This document shows positions 18,110-26,982 of a DNA stretch of 64,000 bases, piece by piece (the stretch's first letter is position 1; the number at the start of each line of letters is the position of its first letter). A program made the position numbers and the translations under genes. Location of the stretch: assembly GCF_965284335.1 (NCBI RefSeq), contig NZ_OZ260076.1; one strand, given 5' to 3'. The notes below the pieces were generated by a model. That model saw nothing but the letters and a program-made list of their open reading frames with translations, made no database searches and had not been told where the DNA came from. The DNA comes from Tabrizicola_A sp965284335 (GTDB lineage Bacteria > Pseudomonadota > Alphaproteobacteria > Rhodobacterales > Rhodobacteraceae).

Positions 18110-18790
18110 TCAGGTCGAGGCCGCCACCATCGCCCGGTAATCCGACAGAGTCTGGCCCGGCGTCGCGGCGAAGGACTCGCCGGTTGGAATGATGGCCATG
18201 ATCCTATCCACCCGAAAGGCACGAAAGCCCTGCCGCGCCTCGCACCAAGCCACCAAAACCCAGATCTGGCTGTCGATCTCCAGCGCCAAGGGCCGAATGT
18301 CGCGATGGCTTTCCAGCCCGTTCAAATCGACATAGGTGATGCTCAGCCGTTCTTGCGCTGCAATTGCGCTGCGCAGCAGGGGTAGATGGGCCATGGCGCG
18401 GTTGCTGTCTTGGGCCTTTAAGGTGAAAATGTCATCGCGGCCCAGATCGGCTGGGGCAGGGGCCACGGCCCCGATCTTGGAGGCCAAACTGCGTGCAGCG
18501 CGCGCCAGCGTGGCATCTGCCCCCTCGGCCACCAGCCGAAGCCCGGCGCGCAGCGCGTCCAATTCATGCGCGCCCAGCATCAAGGGCGGCAAGGTGGTGG
18601 GCGCGCGCAGGATATAGCCCACGCCCCGCTCGCCTTCGATCGGCATACCGCTGGCCATCAGCGTGGCCATGTCACGCCAAATCGTGCGGATCGACACCCC
18701 ACCCAAGGCCCGTGCCAGATCAGCGGCGCGATGCAATCGGCCATCACGCAGGATTTGCACAAGTTCAAACAGTCGGTCGGTGCGGCGCAT
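18110..18790 (-). CDS. HTH/WYL-domain transcriptional regulator (YafY type)
   Basis: DNA-binding regulator of 226 residues. The N-terminal winged helix (about residues 1-60, TDRLFELVQILRDGRLHRAADLARAL) is followed by a WYL ligand-sensing domain at about residues 130-200 (LSITYVDLNGLESHRDIRPLALEIDSQIWVLVAWCEAR). Start at ATG 18790. An upstream start at 18820 would run through the palindrome at 18813-18832, which looks like its operator. Target genes beyond itself are unknown; it faces away from tatA. Confidence 0.87.
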   Translation of the reverse strand: MRRTDRLFELVQILRDGRLHRAADLARALGGVSIRTIWRDMATLMASGMPIEGERGVGYILRAPTTLPPLMLGAHELDALRAGLRLVAEGADATLARAARSLASKIGAVAPAPADLGRDDIFTLKAQDSNRAMAHLPLLRSAIAAQERLSITYVDLNGLESHRDIRPLALEIDSQIWVLVAWCEARQGFRAFRVDRIMAIIPTGESFAATPGQTLSDYRAMVAAST

Positions 18791-18812
18791 CGGGGAACAT
18801 CCGGCAAGGTCT

Positions 18813-18832
18813 ACTGACAATTAATTGTCAGT
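18813..18832. promoter_or_regulatory. perfect 20-bp palindrome, probable operator of the WYL regulator
   Basis: ACTGACAATTAATTGTCAGT is a perfect inverted repeat with half-site ACTGACAATT. It sits 22 bases upstream of the regulator ATG and about 110 bases upstream of tatA. Its position and symmetry suggest autoregulation. Confidence 0.7.
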
Positions 18833-18944
18833 TACCCCAAAAGTCCAGCCCTTTCCCCCCTTACACGTCGCCCCATCCTGCCCCTAGCATGGCGGCAAGT
18901 TGCAATAAGGTCGGCAGGCCCGACCCTGACACGGAGAGATTGTC

Positions 18945-19169
18945 ATGCTGAACAATATCGGCCTTCCCGGCCTTCTGTTGATCGCCGTTGTTGTCCTTGT
19001 GCTCTTTGGCAAGGGCAAGGTCTCGGCTCTGATGGGCGAGGTGGGCAAGGGCATCACCGCGTTCAAAAAGGGCGTGAATGACGGCACCAAGGAAATCGAA
19101 ACCCAGACCGCTGAGGCTGCCAAGGACGTGACCCCGGCGGAGAAAGCCGCCGAAAAGGACAAGGTCTGA
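18945..19169 (+). CDS. tatA: twin-arginine translocase subunit TatA
   Basis: Pore-forming component of the Tat system that exports folded proteins. It has 74 residues: one N-terminal membrane helix (GLPGLLLIAVVVLVLFG), the GKGKVSALMGEVGKGI amphipathic helix and a charged tail. GGAGAG lies 6 bases before the ATG. It heads tatA-tatB-tatC. Confidence 0.96.
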   Translation: MLNNIGLPGLLLIAVVVLVLFGKGKVSALMGEVGKGITAFKKGVNDGTKEIETQTAEAAKDVTPAEKAAEKDKV

Positions 19170-19209
19170 CATCCGCCCATAACGCGAAACGCAAAGAGCG
19201 GAGGGGCAA

Positions 19210-19878
19210 ATGGACCTTGGCATGTCCGAACTTTTGGTCATTGGCATTGTGGCCTTGATCGTGATCGGCCCGAAAGACCTGCCGGAAATGTTCCGTCAGT
19301 TGGGCCGATTTACCGCCAAGATGCGCGCCATGGCGCGGGAGTTTTCGCGCGCCATGGAACAGGCGGCGAATGAAACTGGCGTTGCCGATGTGGCCAAGGA
19401 TCTAAAGTCTGTCAGCGATCCCAAATCCATGGGCTTGAACGCGGTCAAGGATGCGGTTGACAAGTTCGAACGCTGGGATCCCATCAAAAACGCCGCCAAA
19501 CCGACCGAACCTGTGCGCCAGAGCACGGTGCTGACGCCCCCGCCCATGCCGCCGGTGATCAAGCCGGTGGACACAGCGGCCGTTGCGACGCCAACCCCGG
19601 TTGAGGTTCCGATCACCCCTGCCGTGGCGACACCTCCGCTTGGCCCGAATACGGCGGCGCTTTACGAAAAAAAGGCCGCGAAAGAAGCGATTGTGAAAGA
19701 GGCCGCGGCCAAGTTGAAGGCGCTGGATGCCGCCCCGGCGGTGCCTGAGGTCGCGCCCAAACCTGCAGCAAAATCTGCACGGGCGTCCAAAGCTGCCAAG
19801 CCTGCCGCGACCACGCCCGTTGCGGTGGCCGCAGCACCCGCCAAAGCCTCGCGCAAGAAGAAAGCTGCGGACGAATGA
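19210..19878 (+). CDS. tatB: Sec-independent protein translocase subunit TatB
   Basis: Substrate-recognition partner of TatC. The N-terminal helix and FxxGPKDLP hinge (LVIGIVALIVIGPKDLP) are followed by an amphipathic helix. The long tail after about residue 100 is rich in Ala, Pro and Lys and low in complexity. Length 222 aa is within the alphaproteobacterial range. A GAGGGG site is just upstream, and its stop overlaps the tatC start (ATGA). Confidence 0.95.
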   Translation: MDLGMSELLVIGIVALIVIGPKDLPEMFRQLGRFTAKMRAMAREFSRAMEQAANETGVADVAKDLKSVSDPKSMGLNAVKDAVDKFERWDPIKNAAKPTEPVRQSTVLTPPPMPPVIKPVDTAAVATPTPVEVPITPAVATPPLGPNTAALYEKKAAKEAIVKEAAAKLKALDAAPAVPEVAPKPAAKSARASKAAKPAATTPVAVAAAPAKASRKKKAADE

Positions 19879-20768
19879 CCCAAAACGAAGACATCGACAA
19901 TTCCGCAGCCCCCCTGATCGAACATCTGGCAGAGTTGCGCAATCGGCTGATCTGGGCGGTGATGTCTTATATCATTGCCATTCTGGCCTGTTTTGTCGTG
20001 GCCGAGCCGATCTTGAATTTTATGCTGCATCCAATTGAAATGTCGATGCGCGCGCTGGGGGATCCAAACCCGGTGATGCAATACACCTCGCCGCAGGAGT
20101 ATTTCTTTACCCTTGTGCGGATCTCGATGGTGGCGGGTTTTGCAGTGGCCTTTCCGGTGATCGGATATCAGCTGTGGCGGTTCATTGCGCCGGGACTTTA
20201 TAAGTCTGAAAAGAATGCGTTTTTGCCGTTTCTAATCGCCTCGCCCGCGCTGTTTATCGCTGGGGCAGCTTTCGCGCATTACATCGTGACGCCCATTGCG
20301 ATGGATTTCTTCCTTGGCTTTGCCGATGCCTCTTCGATGGTGGCGGCAATCATTCCCGCGCTGACGGATTTGCCCACAGATGTGCCCGCCGAGCCCGCGC
20401 AGGATACAGGCATCGACATCGTCTTTCAGGGCAAGGTCAACGAAACGCTGGATATTTCGTTAAAGCTGATCATCGCCTTCGGCCTGTGTTTCCAACTGCC
20501 TGTGTTGCTGACCTTGATGGGTAAGGCGGGCTTGGTGTCTTCGGCGGGCTTGGGCGGTATGCGCAAATACGCGGTCGTCCTGATCTTGATGGTCGCAGCC
20601 CTTGTGACCCCGCCCGATGTCATCAGCCAGTTGATCCTGTTTGGCGCGGTCTATCCCTTGTATGAAGTGTCAATCTTTCTGATCCGCCGCATCGAGAAAC
20701 GTCGCGAGGCCGAGTTGCGGGCCGAAGGGTTGTGGGACGACGAGGAAGAAGACGAGACAAAAGCATGA
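19875..20768 (+). CDS. tatC: Sec-independent protein translocase subunit TatC
   Basis: Core receptor of the Tat translocase: 297 aa with six membrane helices. The start region PLIEHLAELRNRLIW is the family signature, and the SPQEYFF and FPVIGYQLWRFIAPGLYKSEK loops are present. There is a hydrophilic insertion around residues 160-185 (LPTDVPAEPAQDTGI). It overlaps tatB and the following DUF815 gene by four bases each. Confidence 0.97.
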   Translation: MTQNEDIDNSAAPLIEHLAELRNRLIWAVMSYIIAILACFVVAEPILNFMLHPIEMSMRALGDPNPVMQYTSPQEYFFTLVRISMVAGFAVAFPVIGYQLWRFIAPGLYKSEKNAFLPFLIASPALFIAGAAFAHYIVTPIAMDFFLGFADASSMVAAIIPALTDLPTDVPAEPAQDTGIDIVFQGKVNETLDISLKLIIAFGLCFQLPVLLTLMGKAGLVSSAGLGGMRKYAVVLILMVAALVTPPDVISQLILFGAVYPLYEVSIFLIRRIEKRREAELRAEGLWDDEEEDETKA

Positions 20769-21601
20769 CCGACGCCCTGATCCGCATTGCCGAGGCGCTT
20801 GAGCGTTTGGCCCCGGCACCGATGCCTGCGCCTGATTTCACCGCCGCCGAAGCCTTTGCCTGGCACACCGCCCCCGACCGGCTTGAGCCGGTGGCGCGGG
20901 TGTCTCGGGTGGATCTGTCGCTTTTGGTGGGGATCAACCGCTCACGCGATACGCTTTTGGAAAACACCCGCCATTTTGCCGCCTGCCTGCCAGCCAACAA
21001 CGCGCTGCTTTGGGGCGCGCGGGGCATGGGAAAATCCAGCCTTGTCAAAGCTATCCATGCCAAAGTTGTGGCGGAAGGCTTGGCCCTGAAGATTGTGGAG
21101 CTCAGCCGCGAAGATCTGCCCTCTGTGGGCCGTCTGTTGGCGCATCTGCGCGCCGCACCTTTCCGGTTTATCCTGTTTTGCGATGATCTATCCTTCAGCC
21201 ATGACGATCAGCATTACAAATCCCTCAAGGCCGTTTTGGACGGCGGGATCGAGGGGCGGCCGGAAAATGTGCTGTTTTATGCCACGTCGAACCGTCGCCA
21301 TCTGATGCCGCGCGATATGATTGAAAATGAGACGCAGGCCGCGATCCATTCAACCGAAGCGATTGAGGAAAAAGTGTCGCTGTCAGATCGGTTCGGGCTT
21401 TGGCTGGGCTTTCATCCGTGTGACCAAGATGAATATCTGGCGATGATTGCGGGCTATTGCGCGGCGCATGGGGTTCAGGTGCCCCCCGATCGGCTGCGCG
21501 CCGAGGCGATTGAATGGCAGGCCACGCGGGGTGGGCGTTCAGGCCGGGTGGCGTGGCAATTCTTTTGCGATTTGGCCGCGCGCGAGGGCGTGCGCCTGTA
21601 A
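20765..21601 (+). CDS. DUF815-family ATP-binding protein
   Basis: Predicted P-loop ATPase, 278 aa. Walker A GARGMGKS is at residues 84-91, and FILFCDDLSF with acidic residues matches Walker B. The family sequence RHLMPRDM and a C-terminal helical part follow. Function is not known. Its start overlaps the tatC stop (ATGA), so it is the last gene of the tat transcript, a common arrangement in this order. Confidence 0.9.
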   Translation: MTDALIRIAEALERLAPAPMPAPDFTAAEAFAWHTAPDRLEPVARVSRVDLSLLVGINRSRDTLLENTRHFAACLPANNALLWGARGMGKSSLVKAIHAKVVAEGLALKIVELSREDLPSVGRLLAHLRAAPFRFILFCDDLSFSHDDQHYKSLKAVLDGGIEGRPENVLFYATSNRRHLMPRDMIENETQAAIHSTEAIEEKVSLSDRFGLWLGFHPCDQDEYLAMIAGYCAAHGVQVPPDRLRAEAIEWQATRGGRSGRVAWQFFCDLAAREGVRL

Positions 21602-21696
21602 GATCGGCCTTGTTGGGTTGATCGGGCAGAAATCTATTTGCCTGATCTTGGCTGGCCCTTGTTCTGGGCAGGTGCCGGGGCCATATCCCAGCGATC

Positions 21697-22968
21697 ATGA
21701 TCATAGAGCTTGCGATTATCCTTGGCCTTATCTGCCTGAACGGTGTCTTGGCCATGTCGGAACTGGCGATCGTTTCAGCCCGTCCGGCGCGTCTTAAACC
21801 GCTTGAAAGCAAAAGCCGGGGTGCGGCTGCGGCCTTGCGGCTGGGGGCTGATCCGGGGCGCTTTTTGTCCACCGTGCAGATCGGCATCACGCTGGTCGGC
21901 GTCTTGTCTGGCGCGCTGTCGGGGGCGACGCTTGGGGCGCGGCTGACGGAAAGCTTGGTGGCGCGCGGGGTTGATCCGGATTGGGCGGCCAATCTGGGGG
22001 TCGGTGGTGTTGTGCTGGGCATCACCTATGTGTCTTTGATTGCGGGCGAATTGGTGCCCAAGCAACTTGCCCTGCGCAATCCTGAAAAGCTGGCCATGGC
22101 CATGGCCCCGGCCATGCTCATTCTGTCGCGGGTGGCGGCTCCGGTCGTTTGGGTGTTGGATCAGTCGGGTCGGGCGGTGCTGTGGCTGATGGGCCAGCGC
22201 GGCACCAATGCCAACCGCGTGACCGAGGAAGAGGTGCACAGCCTGTTGGCCGAGGCGCATGACAGCGGCGTGTTAGAGGCCGAAGAGCGCGAGATGATTT
22301 CGGGCGTTATGCGCCTGTCTGATCGCTCGGCCCGCGCCTTGATGACCCCGCGCCGCGATGTCGAGATGTTGCACATCGACATGACCAGCGCCGAGGCCGT
22401 GGCGGCCCTGCGCCGCATTGGCCGCCCACGCGTGCCGGTGCAAGACCGCGACACCGGCGATGTCTTGGGGATTGTCACACTGTCAGCGGCCTTTGATGCC
22501 GTCTCGCGCCGCGAGACGCTGGATTTGCGCGCCATCATGCAAGAGGTGCCGGTGGTGTCTGACCGCGCCGATGCTTTGGATGTGCTGGCCATATTGCGGG
22601 GCGCCGAACACCATTTGGCACTGGTCTATGATGAATACGGCAATTTCGAAGGCATCATCACCTCGGGCGATGTGTTAGAGGCGATCACGGGGGCAATGGC
22701 CACCCATGAGGACAGCGAACCTGCCTTCATGCCGCGTGAAGACGGCAGCCTTTTGGTGGCGGGCTGGATGCCGGCGGATGAGTTTTGTGACCGCCTAAGC
22801 CTGCCGCGAGACTTGGCGGGGGGCTATGACACGGTGGCTGGATTGGTGCTTCATCTCTTTGGCCGCCTGCCCAGCTTGGGCGAACATGCCACCGCCGAGG
22901 GTCACCGCTTTGAGGTGATCGACCTTGACGGTCTGCGCATTGATAAGCTTTTGGTCACAAGGATTTAA
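21697..22968 (+). CDS. hemolysin-family CNNM/CBS-domain membrane protein
   Basis: Membrane protein of the CorC/HlyC type, 423 aa. The CNNM domain has hydrophobic segments over residues 1-160 (IIELAIILGLICLNGVLAMSE), followed by a pair of CBS domains (about 205-330; LMTPRRDVEMLHID, ALVYDEYGNFEGIITSGDVLEAI) and a C-terminal transporter-associated domain (about 340-423). The family is linked to Mg2+/Co2+ efflux or resistance, not to haemolysis. The site before the ATG is weak. Confidence 0.9.
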   Translation: MIIELAIILGLICLNGVLAMSELAIVSARPARLKPLESKSRGAAAALRLGADPGRFLSTVQIGITLVGVLSGALSGATLGARLTESLVARGVDPDWAANLGVGGVVLGITYVSLIAGELVPKQLALRNPEKLAMAMAPAMLILSRVAAPVVWVLDQSGRAVLWLMGQRGTNANRVTEEEVHSLLAEAHDSGVLEAEEREMISGVMRLSDRSARALMTPRRDVEMLHIDMTSAEAVAALRRIGRPRVPVQDRDTGDVLGIVTLSAAFDAVSRRETLDLRAIMQEVPVVSDRADALDVLAILRGAEHHLALVYDEYGNFEGIITSGDVLEAITGAMATHEDSEPAFMPREDGSLLVAGWMPADEFCDRLSLPRDLAGGYDTVAGLVLHLFGRLPSLGEHATAEGHRFEVIDLDGLRIDKLLVTRI

Positions 22969-22992
22969 CCCAAGCCCGGCGAAAGGCTTGGG
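22969..22992. terminator. hairpin directly after the CNNM/CBS gene
   Basis: CCCAAGCC and GGCTTGGG form an 8-bp stem immediately after the stop codon. There is no T-run after it, so termination efficiency is uncertain. Confidence 0.5.
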
Positions 22993-23008
22993 CTTGGGCG
23001 CAGAGCAG

Positions 23009-23032
23009 AATCTGGCCGGTTTCGGCCGGATT
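23009..23032. terminator. hairpin between convergent genes, 3' of nlpD
   Basis: A 10-bp stem (AATCTGGCCG / CGGCCGGATT, one G-T pair) with a GTTT loop sits 3 bases after the end of the nlpD-like gene on the minus strand. No strong T-run follows on either strand. Confidence 0.5.
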
Positions 23033-23035
23033 CCC

Positions 23036-24217
23036 TTATTGGACGTAAGGCAGCGGGTCGAGACTATCGACGCCTTTGCGCACTTCGAAATGCACAAAGG
23101 ACGGGTCCGCTTGACGCACCGCCGCAATGGTCTGGCCCTTTTTCACGCTGTCGCCCTTGGCAACTTTCAACCCATCCACGCCGGCATAAACGGTCAACAG
23201 CCCGTCGGCATGGCGAAGCACGACAATCGGCGTGCCGGTGGTGTCTTTGGTCACCGCCGCCACGCTGCCATCCGCTGCCGCCTTAACAGGGGTGCCGGGG
23301 GCTGCGGCAATGTCGATGCCGTCATTGCGGCCCTTGGCATAGCCGCGGATGATCTTGCCTTGCACCGGCATTGCGAATTTTGCCGCTGTGGTGCGTTGGC
23401 TGCCTAGATCTTCTGCCGGGGGCTTGGCCTTGGCCACTTCGGCGGCTGGGGCCACTTTTTCATCAGGCAAAGGCGCTTTGGCCGAAGGTGGGGTGGGGGT
23501 GGGCGTGCCGGTGCCAGGGGCCACTTCGGCCACTGTCTCACGCGCAGGCGGCGCGCCTGTCGGCGTCGGGATCATCAGATACTGGCCTTCGCGCACGCTC
23601 AGATCCGCGCCCAAGCCGTTCCAATCGGCCAAGGCTTTGGCCGAGACGTTGTAGCTGCGCGCGATTGAAAAAGCGGTTTCACCGCGTGCCACCTGATGGC
23701 GGGTCGGTTCCATACCGCTGGCGCCGCCGATGGTCTTGGCGGCGGTTGGGGCGGCTGCGGCGGGGGGCGCGGGTGTTGTGCTGCCGACACGGTCAAGGGC
23801 CGTTGTGGCGATGGTCGAAACATCGATCGCGCCGGGGCTGGCGCCCCCACCGATCACACCGCCCGCAGCCGGGGCGGCTGCGACACGGCTGGGCAGGGCC
23901 AAAACCTCACCCTCGCGCAAGGAGTCTCCCGGTTGCAATGCGTTGTAACTGGCAAGCTCGTTGGCCGACAGGCCCACGCGGGTGGCCACCGATCCCACGG
24001 TATCGCCGCGCCGTGCCACAGCCACCTGATAACCCGGGTATGAGATCACGCCGCGCCCATCGGCCGCAGGTCGAGGCCCCGTGGCCTGCAAAGCCGCATC
24101 CGAAGTGTCCAAGGCTCCCGCACCTCTGCGCAGATCCCAATCCATCGATCCGCCACTACAAGCCGACACCAAAAGCATCGCCGAGAGGCCAAATACCGCG
24201 TTACGAGAATTGCCCAT
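23036..24217 (-). CDS. nlpD: LysM/M23-domain lipoprotein (NlpD/DipM-like)
   Basis: Envelope protein that activates or organises peptidoglycan amidases in division. The lipoprotein signal is MGNSRNAVFGLSAMLLVSAC with the lipobox Cys. Two LysM domains (around residues 65-110 and 170-215) and a C-terminal LytM/M23 domain (about 290-393) follow. The M23 metal ligands are only partly kept: GRNDGIDI lacks the first His and YAGVDG replaces the usual YxH, although HFEV remains. This fits an activator without hydrolase activity. I chose ATG 24217, with GAGG upstream. It is third in surE-pcm-nlpD. Confidence 0.9.
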   Translation of the reverse strand: MGNSRNAVFGLSAMLLVSACSGGSMDWDLRRGAGALDTSDAALQATGPRPAADGRGVISYPGYQVAVARRGDTVGSVATRVGLSANELASYNALQPGDSLREGEVLALPSRVAAAPAAGGVIGGGASPGAIDVSTIATTALDRVGSTTPAPPAAAAPTAAKTIGGASGMEPTRHQVARGETAFSIARSYNVSAKALADWNGLGADLSVREGQYLMIPTPTGAPPARETVAEVAPGTGTPTPTPPSAKAPLPDEKVAPAAEVAKAKPPAEDLGSQRTTAAKFAMPVQGKIIRGYAKGRNDGIDIAAAPGTPVKAAADGSVAAVTKDTTGTPIVVLRHADGLLTVYAGVDGLKVAKGDSVKKGQTIAAVRQADPSFVHFEVRKGVDSLDPLPYVQ

Positions 24218-24263
24218 TACCGCCTCATCCTTGTTGACCCCGGGTTTTCCCCGGCGTTTGTCG

Positions 24264-24932
24264 TCATTCCGTGCCCAGACCTTCGACCAGCGGCACAAAG
24301 CGCACCGCGCGCAGCTCGTCATAGTCATAGCCCGTCTCATGCCGCGTGACCTTGATCAGGCTTTGCACCGCATCCGACTGGCCCACAGGCACCACCATGA
24401 TACCGCCGATCTTTAACTGCGACAACAGGGGGCCGGGCGGGTCTTCGGCTGCAGCTGTCACGATAATGCGATCAAAAGGGGCGACATCGGGCAAACCAAA
24501 GCTGCCATCCCCCGTCATGGCCACCACATTCACCAGCCCCAATTCGCGAAACAGATCCTGCGCCTCGCGCACAAGGCGCTTGTGGCGATCCACCGTGTAG
24601 ACCCGGCGCGCAAGCTGGCTCAGGATGGCCGCCTGATAGCCCGACCCTGTGCCCACCTCCAGTACCGTATCGCGGGGCTGCACGTTCAGGGCCTGCGTCA
24701 TCAGCCCCACCACCGAAGGCTGGCTGATCGTCTGGCCGCAGGCGATCGGCAGCGGCATATCTTCATAGACACGCTCGGCAAAGAGGCCACGCACGAAATG
24801 GCCGCGGTCAATCCGCTCCATCGCGGTCAGCACACGGGCGTCGGTGACGCCTTTGGTTCGCAAGGAAAACAAAAACCGCATCTTCCGCTCGGCCGCCGTC
24901 TCGTCATCGTCGGGCTGGCCGTTGTCCATCAT
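24264..24932 (-). CDS. pcm: protein-L-isoaspartate O-methyltransferase
   Basis: Repairs isoaspartyl residues in aged proteins using S-adenosylmethionine. The 222 residues include the SAM motif VLEVGTGSGYQAA (near residue 91), the preceding PLPIACGQTISQP substrate loop and the post-motif FDRIIVTAAAEDPP. The start overlaps the end of surE by four bases. Confidence 0.97.
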   Translation of the reverse strand: MMDNGQPDDDETAAERKMRFLFSLRTKGVTDARVLTAMERIDRGHFVRGLFAERVYEDMPLPIACGQTISQPSVVGLMTQALNVQPRDTVLEVGTGSGYQAAILSQLARRVYTVDRHKRLVREAQDLFRELGLVNVVAMTGDGSFGLPDVAPFDRIIVTAAAEDPPGPLLSQLKIGGIMVVPVGQSDAVQSLIKVTRHETGYDYDELRAVRFVPLVEGLGTE

Positions 24933-25741
24933 GCCGGGATCACAGAGCTTGGACCCAACTCTAGGGCCGTTTCCAGATCGGCCAGCCTATCATGCGCCGT
25001 CAGATCGCAGCGCAAGGGCGTGATCGAGATGTAGCCCTCGACATTGGCGGTCACATCGGTGCCGGGCAGGGTGGGGCGGCCCTGTTCGCCACCCTTGATC
25101 CACAAGAACTGCCGCCCCGTGGGCGAGATATGGGGATCAATGCGAAAGCCGGCATAACGGCGGAACCCTTGGCTGGCCACGCGCGTGCCTTTGACATCCG
25201 CCGCCGGCAGGGGCGGGAAATTCACGTTGTAAAACAGCCGGTAATCCGCCTCGTCCCACAGGCCTTTGTCCAAAAGCGCGCGCACCACACCCACACCCAA
25301 GCGGGCTGCGGCATCAAAGGGGTTGTCCAACCCAGAATTGGCCGGGCCATAGAACTGCGACAGCGCGATCGCCTTTATCCCGTGCAAGGCGGCCTCCATC
25401 GCAGCCCCAATGGTGCCGGAATACAGCACATTCTCGCCCGAGTTATTGCCGCGATTGACCCCCGACAGCACCAGATCTGGCGGCCCATCCGGCATGACAT
25501 GATAAAGCCCGGCCAGCACACAATCAGCCGGGCTGCCCTCTGCGGCAAAGCGGCGGGGGCCAAGCTCGGCAATCATCGTGGGGTGGGTATAGCTGATGCA
25601 ATGACCAACGCCCGATTGTTCAAAGGCGGGGGCCACGGTCCAGACCTCGCCCTTTGGCCCGGCAATCTCGGTGGCGATGGCGTGCAGCACAGCCAGACCG
25701 GGTGCGTTGATGCCGTCGTCATTGGTGATCAGAATGCGCAT
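24929..25741 (-). CDS. surE: 5'/3'-nucleotidase SurE
   Basis: Metal-dependent nucleoside monophosphate phosphatase. The N-terminus MRILITNDDGINAPGL carries the metal-binding DD pair, and LSGVNRGNNSGENVLYSGTIGAA is the family motif. Length 270 aa is typical. It is first of the minus-strand surE-pcm-nlpD operon; no stationary-phase regulator is visible next to it. Confidence 0.97.
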   Translation of the reverse strand: MRILITNDDGINAPGLAVLHAIATEIAGPKGEVWTVAPAFEQSGVGHCISYTHPTMIAELGPRRFAAEGSPADCVLAGLYHVMPDGPPDLVLSGVNRGNNSGENVLYSGTIGAAMEAALHGIKAIALSQFYGPANSGLDNPFDAAARLGVGVVRALLDKGLWDEADYRLFYNVNFPPLPAADVKGTRVASQGFRRYAGFRIDPHISPTGRQFLWIKGGEQGRPTLPGTDVTANVEGYISITPLRCDLTAHDRLADLETALELGPSSVIPA

Positions 25742-25942
25742 GGGATAAGGGCCTTTCGTTGGCCCTTGATTAGACCAGCCTTAGGGGTGCCGCAAGCCTT
25801 GGCCGCAAGGGAATGTGGGATGGCTGCGCCACTGTGGCGCTCTGGGCGCAGCTTTCGGCCCCACGGGCTATGGGCCAAGGCAAAGCCCATTCTGGACGCG
25901 AGGCGCGGAACAGTCTAAAGCCCCGCCGACAGGATGGGCCGA

Positions 25943-26014
25943 ATGACCTCAAACCCCACAACCGCGCACCGCTTGTCCGTCGCCCCCATGATGTACTGGA
26001 CGGATTTCATATAA
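25943..26014 (+). pseudogene. displaced 5' end of dusA at the left edge of the island
   Basis: The reading frame MTSNPTTAHRLSVAPMM then YWTDFI and a stop matches the N-terminus of DusA (HRLSVAPMMDWTD). It diverges within the codons for MMDWTD. AGGA lies 9 bases before the ATG, so this was the original dusA start, now separated from the rest of the gene, which lies at 38.9 kb. The preceding 25742-25942 stretch presumably carries the original dusA promoter. Confidence 0.88.
25985..26005. other. left junction of the dusA island (attL-like)
   Basis: CCCATGATGTACTGGACGGAT here and the matching CCCATGATGG ACTGGACCGAT at 38891-38911 differ at two of 21 positions and frame the 12.9-kb insertion. Phage and island integration at exactly this 5' part of dusA is well documented. 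Confidence 0.8.
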
Positions 26015-26358
26015 AGAACAATGCCTTGCAAGGCGGCGTGTGCACTGAATGTTCCTGTTTTGACCGCAAGATTTCGCGCTCTGGCGTAGGCCAGAGTAGG
26101 TCCTTTGGATGACTGGACCGACTGGCATTTCGATGCCTGAAAACGGCCTAACGGGCGCCGCTGCGGGGGTGCACGGTGCCGTCAGCGTCACGACAAGCGG
26201 AATTGACGGGACGTGATCGCTGCACGACACTTTCAGCCGTTCTTGCCTCGTGTGTTGCCATGTCTGATGCCCCAGTCTCTCGCCTCGCGGCGCGCCCGGC
26301 GCGCGCCATAAAGACAAGAACCGGCCCCTTGCCCGGAACGGGATGGCGCCGGTCCGAC
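26015..26358. other. island-edge stretch without a recognised gene
   Basis: This 344-base stretch holds the second junction copy at 26111-26132 and no convincing gene. The frame leading into the downstream ORF is open from 26176, but the upstream part has no ribosome site and no recognisable homology. Confidence 0.5.
26111..26132 (+). repeat. internal dusA-derived junction copy 2
   Basis: The bases GACTGGACCGACTGGCATTT plus CG reproduce dusA codons for DWTD-x-H. It is followed in frame by a stop within three codons. It differs from the copy at 35246 at one of 22 positions, and so marks an earlier or adjacent insertion. Confidence 0.72.
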
Positions 26359-26751
26359 ATGACCCAAAGGTCCGGTTACAGTGTTGAGATCACCCTGACC
26401 CGCGACGAGGAGGCCGTGCTCTACATCAGCTGCCGCGAGGCGCTGGAGGTCGAGGTCAGGGACCAGCAGGCCGATCCCGAAGCCGTGCTGGCATCGGCTC
26501 TCGAGGGGGCTCGCAGCTTCTCGACCTGGGCCAAGGGCGCCTTGCGTTGCGTTGGCGGACTGCCGGGCTCCGAGACCACAAGTCTGGTCGACGACCAGTT
26601 CAGCGGCGACCTGTTCATCCTGTCGAACGGGCTGGTCTGGCAGGCCCAGGCGCTGAGCGATGTCGAGGAGGAGATCGCGACGATGCTGGCCTATGCCGAG
26701 GCAGAGGTGTTGCCGCAATTCCTCGAACCCGTCACCGACGGAATCGGGTGA
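26359..26751 (+). CDS. hypothetical acidic island protein
   Basis: I do not recognise this 130-residue protein. It begins MTQRSGYSVEITLTRDEEAV, is acidic, has no membrane helix or signal peptide, and looks like a small alpha/beta protein. The site upstream of the ATG is weak (GGGATGG). It lies just inside the island and converges on the DUF4132 genes. In-frame alternatives start at 26260 or 26176, but those extensions look like noise. Confidence 0.5.
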   Translation: MTQRSGYSVEITLTRDEEAVLYISCREALEVEVRDQQADPEAVLASALEGARSFSTWAKGALRCVGGLPGSETTSLVDDQFSGDLFILSNGLVWQAQALSDVEEEIATMLAYAEAEVLPQFLEPVTDGIG

Positions 26752-26982
26752 CGGAACGCCGGGCCGGGCGTGTCGCACCTCAGCGGGTCGCCAACTGGCC
26801 GAGGATTCGTCCGCCTAAGCCGATGCCCAGCCATCCATTAACCTCGACAAGCGGCGATATCACGCGAACGCCGGGCCCAGACATCGGGTAACCCCTGCTC
26901 GACGCGGCCGTTCGTAGATACCACAGCAAAGGACTTCGTTCCTCAGAACCCCTTGCGGTTAGCTCATCGCCCCGATGGTCAC

